Origin: Providencia rettgeri | Lineage (GTDB): Bacteria > Pseudomonadota > Gammaproteobacteria > Enterobacterales > Enterobacteriaceae | NCBI RefSeq assembly: GCF_041075285.1 | Contig: NZ_CP163512.1 | Location: 682,001-746,000 of the forward strand | Reading direction: 5' to 3' | DNA length: 64,000 nucleotides | Shown: positions 57,505 to 64,000 of the stretch, in pieces | Numbering within the stretch: the stretch's first letter is position 1 | Layout of the letters: every line of letters begins with the position of its first letter | Translations under genes and position numbers: made by a program | The notes under the pieces: model-generated | The model's database searches: none | The model's input: the letters and a program-made list of their open reading frames with translations, nothing else | What the model was told of the DNA's origin: nothing

Positions 57505-58668
57505 GTGAATCAGTCCACTACGATGATGCGCAAACGCGATAATGCATTCGTTCCTGTTGCAGGGTTAACCATTTTTGCTATTGCATCGGGTTATTTAATG
57601 AGCTTAATCCCATTATCAATGGGGAGTTTCGGAATTGATACGCAGTACGCTGGTTGGTTAGCGAGTGCCTACTATATCGGTTTATTAATGGGTTCTATGC
57701 TAATCGAACCTGTGATCGCCAAAATTGGTCACCGCCTTTCTTTTATTGGTTTTTTACTGATGTTAGCCGCAACGGTTGTTGTTTTGCCGTGGACACCCTC
57801 TGTTGAGGCATGGTTACCTAACCGTTTAATAGCAGGTATTGCTGTCGCGGGTATCTTTGTGGTCGTGGAATCTTGGTTACTGATAGGTGATAGCCCAAGA
57901 GAGCGCGCTAAACGTTTAAGTTTTTATATGACATCACTGTATGGTGGTACAACCCTAGGTCAGTTGGCTATAGGATTTATTGGAACTCAAGGCGCATACC
58001 CTTTTATGGTTGTTTTAGGTCTATTGTTATTAGCAATATGCCCCCCCTTATTTGTTCGTCAAGGGCAGCCTGATAGCGCTTCTCATCAAAAATTATCTTT
58101 GAAAAAGATTTCGAGACTTAGCAAGCCGGCCATTATTGGTTGTATGGTTTCGGGGATCACCATGGGAACAATTTACGGATTGATGCCATTATCATTGAAA
58201 AAAGATCAATTCACGACTGACCAAGTTGGGGTTTTAATGGCCTCGATTATATTAGGTGGTATGTTGATCCAGCCTGTAGTCAGTAAACTTTCAGTTCTGA
58301 TGAGTAAAACGTTGTTATTAGCCATGGTGTCTCTATTAGGAGTATTCGCGATGGGGGTTATCTATGTCTCTAGCGATTACTTAGTGATGATCGTGGCATT
58401 AGCCCTGTTAGGGATGTCTTCATTTGCGCTATACCCAATTGCAATTACTTTAGCGTGTGACAATCTCGACTCATCTTACATTGTTGCTGCAACACAAGTA
58501 ATGCTATTTAGTTATAGTATTGGTTCAGCAATGGGGCCAATCGCGGCGGGGACACTGTTAAGCCAGCATAATGGTTTAGTGGATTTCTTCTTTATTGTGT
58601 TGCTGGTGACGGCAATTTATATGCTAATAGCAAGCTTACGTCGTAAAGCGAGTGTCTTGGCAAATTAA
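57505..58668 (+). CDS. MFS transporter, YcaD-like
   Basis: A 387-residue inner-membrane major facilitator with about twelve hydrophobic segments. It follows E. coli YcaD in layout: AGWLASAYYIGLLMGS, RLIAGIAVAGIFVVVESWLL, and GMSSFALYPIAITLACDNLDS in the second half. The family substrate is unknown. The start follows GGAGAGTGGGGC, probably GTG at 57505. A consensus CRP site upstream suggests control by carbon status. A perfect terminator follows the stop. Confidence 0.85.
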   Translation: MNQSTTMMRKRDNAFVPVAGLTIFAIASGYLMSLIPLSMGSFGIDTQYAGWLASAYYIGLLMGSMLIEPVIAKIGHRLSFIGFLLMLAATVVVLPWTPSVEAWLPNRLIAGIAVAGIFVVVESWLLIGDSPRERAKRLSFYMTSLYGGTTLGQLAIGFIGTQGAYPFMVVLGLLLLAICPPLFVRQGQPDSASHQKLSLKKISRLSKPAIIGCMVSGITMGTIYGLMPLSLKKDQFTTDQVGVLMASIILGGMLIQPVVSKLSVLMSKTLLLAMVSLLGVFAMGVIYVSSDYLVMIVALALLGMSSFALYPIAITLACDNLDSSYIVAATQVMLFSYSIGSAMGPIAAGTLLSQHNGLVDFFFIVLLVTAIYMLIASLRRKASVLAN

Positions 58669-58694
58669 GTATCTAAATAAAAAAGTAGTTTCTT

Positions 58695-58726
58695 AAAAGC
58701 TCTGTGATCTCACAGAGCTTTTTTTA
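58695..58726 (+). terminator. Rho-independent terminator after the MFS gene
   Basis: AAAAGCTCTGTG pairs with CACAGAGCTTTT and is followed by T. It serves the + strand and probably also the convergent gene. Confidence 0.9.
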
Positions 58727-58731
58727 TGGAA

Positions 58732-59691
58732 TTATTTTTTCTTGTGGACTGGGGCTGTTGATAATCCCCCCTCTAGAGGGATGTAGCCTGAGGACTGAGT
58801 GATACGTTGTTCCCAGAGCTCCCCTAACTTGAAATCCCACGATAAGGGCGATATTTCTGTTCTTCCTGCATTGGGTGCAAAGGTGAGTTCACTAAAATAC
58901 AGGGTGTTCTCATCAGACATTAAAAAATCAGCGCGGCAATAATCAAATGGTGTGACGAGGATTTCAGCCAAGCGAAGCATTTCTTTAAACAGTGGCGGCT
59001 CGGGTACCGGCTCTAGCATATTTGGATAGCCAAAGGTGACGGGTTGTAGCTGCCAGTTGATATCGTAAATATTGATAAATTCTTCACCTGTTTCATCAGT
59101 ATAATCTATTTCTGCGTAAACGGGTTTGCCCGAAAAACAGTGTATCCGACAGGTTTCTGGGACTAGTTTTCTATTTTTATTCGCGAATAGGTCAATATAT
59201 TTTTCACAAATAATATAGGGTGAAATATTTTTATAGTGGCGTTCACGGGTAATATAATAAAGGTTTTTGATTAAATGGAATGACAATTTATTTTTAGCAT
59301 ATCGCCAATCAAATTTCGCTTTATCTCGACAAATAATACTACTGCCGCTGTCGTGATTGCATTTAAGAACAAATTTATCTGGAAGGGCATCAATATCTAT
59401 TTCATCGACATTCCGGTAAGTTGCTAAGATAGGAACTAAATATTCCTCTCCAATTGTCCGGCTGATGTAATCCCTAACGGCTAGTTTATCAGCATACTGT
59501 GTGTAAAGGGGGTTTTTATCGCGTAGCATTCTAAAGTTAACCTTTTCATTGAAGCTTTTAGGGGCTTTAAAATCAGGGCGATAATTCAGTTTTTTAGTAA
59601 ATTTATTAGCAAGATAGAGCTTATCACTAATAATAAGTGTACGTAGTTTTTTTATAATGTACTCTGCTTTTTTCATGCGAGTGTCAACCAT
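58732..59691 (-). CDS. TupA-like ATP-grasp protein
   Basis: A roughly 319-residue protein of the ATP-grasp TupA type, seen in cell-envelope polysaccharide loci, where members join amino acids to sugars or modify polysaccharide. Characteristic parts are FNEKVNFRMLRDKNPLYTQY, ADKLAVRDYI, PDKFVLKCNHDSGSSIICRD, YIICEKYI and the C-terminal RADFLMSDENTLYFSELTFAPNAG, the nucleotide/metal-binding end. The start is unclear: ATG at 59691 and at 59676 are both possible, neither with a good ribosome-binding site, and the frame is open further upstream. It stands alone rather than in a polysaccharide cluster. Confidence 0.8.
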   Translation of the reverse strand: MVDTRMKKAEYIIKKLRTLIISDKLYLANKFTKKLNYRPDFKAPKSFNEKVNFRMLRDKNPLYTQYADKLAVRDYISRTIGEEYLVPILATYRNVDEIDIDALPDKFVLKCNHDSGSSIICRDKAKFDWRYAKNKLSFHLIKNLYYITRERHYKNISPYIICEKYIDLFANKNRKLVPETCRIHCFSGKPVYAEIDYTDETGEEFINIYDINWQLQPVTFGYPNMLEPVPEPPLFKEMLRLAEILVTPFDYCRADFLMSDENTLYFSELTFAPNAGRTEISPLSWDFKLGELWEQRITQSSGYIPLEGGLSTAPVHKKK

Positions 59692-60051
59692 TCTATAAAA
59701 TGTAGTGTGTAAATTAGAAATATTATTTTTATATAGAGTATATTTTGAATAACTTAAATGGAGTGTCAATAAGTGTAATAGAGAGTTTAATAATTTCTTA
59801 ATAAATTAAAACTAAACAAAACATAAATGAGTAATAAATTAATTAATATTACAGGGTTTATTGATTAAATTTATATCAATAATCAAATCAATTGTTTTAA
59901 TTATTCATCAAAAACAATACGGGTATTTTATCGTTAAATAGTATCAAATTGAATATTGTTAAACCTTAAGAGTTATTTAAAAAAGCGTTAGTTAATTTAT
60001 TGAGTAACTATTGTTATATCACAGTTACTCAATTTGTTTAGCTAAATACAC
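59692..60051. other. AT-rich spacer between the TupA-like and desaturase genes
   Basis: About 360 bases of very AT-rich sequence precede the TupA-like gene and follow the desaturase gene, both on the minus strand. I see no gene, clear terminator or repeat. Confidence 0.4.
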
Positions 60052-61158
60052 TTAGCGCGGTTGAGTTCCCATCTGCTTTAAAAAACGGATCTGTGCAGCC
60101 ACTAGCGCATTATAGCTAATACAGCGATAAGGCATGTTGTGCTGTGCAGCTAACTTTTCCAAAATGTTTGCCAAAGCGGGATAATGACGATGATGCCAAT
60201 TGGGAAAAAGGTGATGAGTCAGGTGATAATTAAGCCCACCGGTTAAGCGCCATAGGCAGTGTGGCGTTGGTAGCCAATCACAGGCGGTGACAAAGTTATG
60301 ATGATACCAACCATGTTTAATTTGTTTATCTTCTGGTGCAGTAAAAAACTGTGTTTCAGCCCAATGTGTTCCTAACAGTAAATAGATAACAAAAATGGAA
60401 GCTATCATCTGGCTTAAAATGTATGTAGCTAAAATTGCCGTTATACCTATCCCATTATCATGGGCAAAAAATAAGGGTAATCCCAACATCAGCAATAAAT
60501 GCCCTAATTTGCTCCCAAGAAACAGTGCCCAGCCTTTTTTCCCTTGTAGTATCTTTTTATCTTTCAGACGAGTTTTTCCTGTTCTATCCGACCAGTCAAA
60601 AACCAGTGCAATCCAGGTTAAAGAAAAGGAAGCAATCAAAGGCCAATAGATATGTTGATACTTCATAAAAGGTCGCCATGTTTGAAACGGCGTTTGGCGA
60701 AAGATACCATTTTCTTCCGTATCTAAGTCATAATCTTCAATATTGGCAAAGTGGTGGTGATAGTGAACATGGCGAGTTCGCCAAAATTCTGGTTCTAATC
60801 CTAAGGGTAAGGTAACGAAACGGCCGAATACTCGATTCATCCAGCCTTTTTTAAATAGCGTATTATGGCATGCATCATGTTGTCCAATCACATTGAGAAA
60901 CATAATGAGCAGAACAAAAATAAAGTAGAATAAACTGTAGGTTAATGTGGATGAGGTAAACAGTGTAGGGAGGTAGCATAAAATTGCAATGCTGAATAAG
61001 GTGACGATCACAGCAATATCGATTGTACTCGCATATACATGATCCTGTTTACTTTGAAGATACTCTTGGCTGGCTTGCTTTAAAGCCATATGGAAATGCT
61101 GTTCATCATCACTGGAAAATGTTAGTTCAATCTTTTTTGGGGGCATAACAGCTCTCAT
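60052..61158 (-). CDS. Membrane fatty acid desaturase
   Basis: A 368-residue integral-membrane di-iron desaturase. The three histidine boxes are HDACH, HVHYHHH and the late LNYHLTHHLFP, placed between pairs of hydrophobic segments (IDIAVIVTLFSIAILCYLP, SLFYFIFVLLIMFL, AILATYILSQMIASIFVIYL). The set resembles bacterial acyl-lipid or linoleoyl-CoA type desaturases. E. coli makes unsaturated fatty acids anaerobically through FabA/FabB and lacks such an enzyme, so this is an accessory, oxygen-dependent membrane-fluidity function. Two in-frame ATGs (61158, 61146) are possible starts. Confidence 0.88.
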   Translation of the reverse strand: MRAVMPPKKIELTFSSDDEQHFHMALKQASQEYLQSKQDHVYASTIDIAVIVTLFSIAILCYLPTLFTSSTLTYSLFYFIFVLLIMFLNVIGQHDACHNTLFKKGWMNRVFGRFVTLPLGLEPEFWRTRHVHYHHHFANIEDYDLDTEENGIFRQTPFQTWRPFMKYQHIYWPLIASFSLTWIALVFDWSDRTGKTRLKDKKILQGKKGWALFLGSKLGHLLLMLGLPLFFAHDNGIGITAILATYILSQMIASIFVIYLLLGTHWAETQFFTAPEDKQIKHGWYHHNFVTACDWLPTPHCLWRLTGGLNYHLTHHLFPNWHHRHYPALANILEKLAAQHNMPYRCISYNALVAAQIRFLKQMGTQPR

Positions 61159-61679
61159 TGGTATTACTATTTTTTAGAGTATATCGTTGTTAACCCAAAA
61201 GTAGCAAAATATATATGAAAATTTAAAGTTATTTAGACTTATTCCTATAGATAAAATAATACAAATAAAATGAATTTATTTGTACAAATAAATAATATTA
61301 GCAATTTGTGCTTAATAATATTTTTTTAAGCTTGGCTAATAGTTTAATTTAATTGATGGTATTGGGGGCTGTATTTAACCAGTGTGATTGTATTTGCGAG
61401 TTTTTTAAGAAAGGATTGCCTACATCCGTGTAGAATAGTCCTTTAATAATAAGGTAACAAGGAAAGTTGTGTCTGTCTGTAATAAATTATAATGAAAAGT
61501 GTTTAAATCTATTTACAAGGTTAATTATAAATATATGTTATCATTTATACGCCTTTCAAGAGAGTGTATTTCAGATTTAGTTTTTAACCTAAGCCAAATT
61601 AGGAGCTTACTTATATCAATAAAATATAAATGTGATGAAATAGAGCTGATTTATATTATTTATGTATTTGGAGAATGAT
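61159..61679. promoter_or_regulatory. Divergent promoter region of the desaturase and DUF1090 genes
   Basis: A 520-base AT-rich spacer containing the promoters of both genes. No gene, RNA or repeat was recognised in it. Confidence 0.4.
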
Positions 61680-62006
61680 ATGAAAAAGATAATGGTAGTT
61701 ATTTTATCAGTGATGTTTATTTCATTATCTTCACAAGCTGATCCTAATTATTATGGTTGTGATAAGAAAATTTACCAACTTGAAAAACAGTTAAGGTATG
61801 CAAAAATGCATAATAACCATCACAGGGTTGCGGCGTTAGAGCGCGCTATTTCGAATGTACAAAACCGTTGTTATGACCACTATTCTGGGGCAACAGGCCC
61901 TACGAAATTAAATGGTCGATATTATTCAGATGAAAGTCGTCAATTAGAACGAGAAATTGATGCACTGCGTGATGAAATTGAACGCTTAAAATCGTTAAAA
62001 AACTAA
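61680..62006 (+). CDS. DUF1090 family periplasmic protein
   Basis: A 108-residue exported protein: signal peptide KKIMVVILSVMFISLSSQA, then the DUF1090 pattern with two cysteines, YYGCDKKIYQLEKQLRYAKMHNNHHRVAALERAI and NRCYDHYS, followed by a short charged helix ESRQLEREIDALRDEIERL. E. coli YqjC has the same layout; no function is known. The ATG at 61680 follows GGAGAATGAT. It is a single-gene unit with its own terminator. Confidence 0.85.
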   Translation: MKKIMVVILSVMFISLSSQADPNYYGCDKKIYQLEKQLRYAKMHNNHHRVAALERAISNVQNRCYDHYSGATGPTKLNGRYYSDESRQLEREIDALRDEIERLKSLKN

Positions 62007-62015
62007 GGTTTATAT

Positions 62016-62063
62016 AAATAAGGTAGATAGCAAAAATATTGCTTTCTACCTTATTTGTTTTTT
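62016..62063 (+). terminator. Rho-independent terminator after the DUF1090 gene
   Basis: AAATAAGGTAGATAGC pairs with GCTTTCTACCTTATTT (one mismatch), followed by six T. Confidence 0.9.
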
Positions 62064-62230
62064 CTTCCTCATAGCACTTCTTCGATTTCGTATTTCTTTA
62101 TTTAAAGCTCAAGATAGGCAACGTCAATGCGTTTATGCCTGCGGTGATTATGACATCATTTTTGTGTTTATTTCTTCTAAAATTGCGGTATTATGAGGTA
62201 AATTGCAGCTTTTTGCGGGGTTTTGCTGTG

Positions 62231-62974
62231 ATGCATAAACAAGCGAGACAGAATTATATTGTTGAAATAATAGCAAAAAAGGGGCAAGTGAGTGTTGCCG
62301 ACCTTTCTAATCAGCTACAGGTATCTACAGATACCATCCGCCGTGATTTAACGGAGTTAGAAAACCAAGGATTGGCACAAAAAAGTCATGGGGGGGCCGT
62401 GGGGTTCAATGTGCCACTTATGGCTCGCCGTGGACGGAATATGTTATTACCTGAAGTTAAAAAGCAATTAGGGCAACAAGTTGCTAACTTGATACCGAGT
62501 GGTTCAACGCTTTTTTTGGACTCGGGTAGTACGCTAATGGCTGTCGCGAGCTTTATTCAAGGACCAATGAAAATTATTACAACATCCTTAGATATTGCAG
62601 CGCACTTTAGTGATCGTCACGATATTCAATTAATTTTATTAGGTGGTGAATGGGATCCTCAGCAGCGTTTGTTTGCGGGAAGTGCGACCTTATCCATGTT
62701 GGGACGATATTGTGCGGATATTGCTATTTTAGGGGCTTGTGCTTTGCACCCAACATTGGGATTGAGCGCAACGCAGGAAGCAGATTGCGATGTAAAACGC
62801 GCAATGCTCGCGAATAGCCAACTACATTGGGTTGTTGCGGACAGTACAAAACTAAATCTATGCCAACCTTATTTGGTCGCTAATTTAGACGAAATTGATC
62901 AACTGTTCTTGGATTGCCATTGGGATGAACTGAGTCCTAATTGCAGGGTGACGGTAAATTCTCTTAGTATTTAA
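62231..62974 (+). CDS. DeoR-family transcriptional regulator
   Basis: A 247-residue regulator with an N-terminal DeoR helix-turn-helix (RQNYIVEIIAKKGQVSVADL, VSTDTIRRDLTELENQG) and a C-terminal sugar-phosphate-sensing domain of the isomerase-like fold (LFLDSGSTLMAVASF, ITTSLDIAAHF, LILLGGEWDPQQRLFAG, VVADSTKLN). Members usually repress a nearby sugar or polyol catabolic operon and respond to a phosphorylated intermediate. The ATG at 62231 gives the usual family N-terminus; the frame is open upstream. A YdgJ-like oxidoreductase begins 17 bases after its stop and is probably co-transcribed. Confidence 0.88.
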   Translation: MHKQARQNYIVEIIAKKGQVSVADLSNQLQVSTDTIRRDLTELENQGLAQKSHGGAVGFNVPLMARRGRNMLLPEVKKQLGQQVANLIPSGSTLFLDSGSTLMAVASFIQGPMKIITTSLDIAAHFSDRHDIQLILLGGEWDPQQRLFAGSATLSMLGRYCADIAILGACALHPTLGLSATQEADCDVKRAMLANSQLHWVVADSTKLNLCQPYLVANLDEIDQLFLDCHWDELSPNCRVTVNSLSI

Positions 62975-62990
62975 TGAACGGGGTAAGAAT

Positions 62991-64000
62991 ATGAGCAAAG
63001 AAATTAAGGTTGCATTAATTGGTTATGGCTTTGTGGGTAAAACATTTCATGCCCCTTTAATTAGGTCAGTTGACGGTTTGGATCTTGCTGTTGTGGCTTC
63101 CAGTGATGCAGAAAAAGTAAAACACGATATTCCAAATACCAGAGTTATCGCTTCTCCCCAAGAGGCGATCCTTCACCCCGATATTGATTTAGTTGTCATC
63201 GCGAGTCCAAATGCGACTCATGCTCCGCTAGCCAAGCTGGCTATTGAAGCGGGGAAAAATGTGGTGGTGGACAAGCCATTTACCTTAGACATGCAAGAAG
63301 CAAGGGAACTGATTGAATTGGCAAAAGCGCACAATGTCTTGTTATCGGTATTCCATAACCGCCGTTGGGACAGCGATTATTTAGCGATTAAAGAGGTTAT
63401 TGAACAAAAGCAGATTGGTGAAGTAAAACATTTTGAGTCTCATATTGACCGATTCCGTCCTGAAGTGAGAGTCCGCTGGCGTGAACAAAACTTGCCTGGT
63501 AGCGGTTTATGGTTTGATTTAGGGCCTCATTTGGTCGATCAGGCACTGCAACTTTTTGGTTTACCGCAATCGGTGCAAGGTAATATAGCGACTTTAAGAA
63601 ATAATGGTCAAATTAATGATTGGGCACATGTGCTATTAAATTACCCCACTCATAAAGTGATTTTACATTGCAGCATGTTAGCCGCAGGTGGGTTTACTCG
63701 CTTTACTGTACATGGAGATAAAGGTAGTGCAGTAAAATCTCAGCCAGATCAACAAGAAAAACAATTATTGCAAGGAATAACACCCCAAGATAAAGAATGG
63801 GGAGTTGATAATGACCCTATTATTTTAATCGATGAGACCTTGTCTGCTAAGCCGCAACAAACGCCGAAAGGCGACCAAAGCCAATATTATGTCAATATTC
63901 GCAATGCATTGAATGGCCAAGGGGCTAATCCTGTAACACCATTGGAGGCACTAGCGGTTATGGCTGTTTTAGAGGCGGCGGTAAAATCGGCACAGACAGG
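62991..64000 (+). CDS. ydgJ: Gfo/Idh/MocA family oxidoreductase, YdgJ-like (3' truncated by window)
   Basis: An NAD(P)-dependent sugar-type oxidoreductase. About 336 residues are visible; E. coli YdgJ has 346, so only the last few are missing. It opens with the Rossmann motif VALIGYGFVGKTFHAPLI. It continues with the family lysine motif VVVDKPFTLDM and SVFHNRRWDSDYLAIK, then SHIDRFRPEVRVRWRE and GLWFDLGPHLVDQAL with the probable catalytic His. The substrate is unknown. The ATG follows GGGGTAAG, 17 bases after the DeoR gene, suggesting a regulator-enzyme pair. Confidence 0.9.
   Translation, partial: MSKEIKVALIGYGFVGKTFHAPLIRSVDGLDLAVVASSDAEKVKHDIPNTRVIASPQEAILHPDIDLVVIASPNATHAPLAKLAIEAGKNVVVDKPFTLDMQEARELIELAKAHNVLLSVFHNRRWDSDYLAIKEVIEQKQIGEVKHFESHIDRFRPEVRVRWREQNLPGSGLWFDLGPHLVDQALQLFGLPQSVQGNIATLRNNGQINDWAHVLLNYPTHKVILHCSMLAAGGFTRFTVHGDKGSAVKSQPDQQEKQLLQGITPQDKEWGVDNDPIILIDETLSAKPQQTPKGDQSQYYVNIRNALNGQGANPVTPLEALAVMAVLEAAVKSAQT

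Noticed and set aside
60395..60668. Two overlapping 77- and 84-residue + strand frames inside the desaturase gene
   Set aside because: They are antisense to the conserved desaturase sequence and carry no start signals.

Overview
The window is chromosomal DNA from an enterobacterium of the Morganellaceae, most likely Providencia. Housekeeping proteins read as close relatives of their Escherichia coli counterparts, codon use and spacers are AT-rich, and the gene order reproduces large E. coli blocks with insertions. The genus call is inference from overall similarity, not from a marker search.

Layout. 1-8.9 kb: the end of the pyruvate dehydrogenase cluster (aceF 3' part, lpd), then acnB and yacL. 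A decayed gene, an intact VOC-family gene, a DUF1266 gene and a broken VOC gene interrupt this block. 9-37.9 kb: a long conserved block equivalent to E. coli min 65: mscS, argO, yggE, argP, rpiA, serA, fau, 6S RNA, zapA, ygfB, pepP, ubiH, ubiI, gcvT, gcvH, gcvP, ygfZ, sdhE, ygfX, fldB, xerD, dsbC, recJ, prfB (with its programmed frameshift) and lysS. Three accessory genes sit inside it: an unknown 191-residue protein between ubiI and gcvT, and a YWTD beta-propeller plus an HD hydrolase between gcvP and ygfZ.

38-46.6 kb is the most unusual part. A gene-free 1.2 kb stretch leads into a two-gene operon encoding a lipoprotein and a 1676-residue exported coiled-coil protein. The coil is built from tandem 495-bp (165-residue) repeats and ends in a degenerate FKBP-like domain, so the architecture looks like a Mip/FkpA protein whose linker helix has been hugely expanded. 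Next to it stand an ExsA-like AraC regulator, with no type III secretion genes in view, and another gene-free AT-rich stretch.

46.6-64 kb is mixed: ygbA with an NsrR-like box, ydcH, ecotin, a UspF-like stress protein, a cation diffusion facilitator, a galM homologue lacking the catalytic glutamate, the propionate catabolism genes prpBCD with divergent prpR and a sigma-54 promoter (no prpE), an MFS transporter behind a consensus CRP site, a TupA-like ATP-grasp protein, a fatty acid desaturase, a DUF1090 protein, and a DeoR regulator followed by a YdgJ-like oxidoreductase cut by the window end.

Two repeat families stand out. One is an interspersed element of about 140 bp (four copies). In the three better copies it is flanked on both sides by terminator hairpins that match within a locus but differ between loci. 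The other is a pair of palindromic repeats splitting gcvH from gcvP. No tRNA, CRISPR array, transposase or prophage gene was seen.
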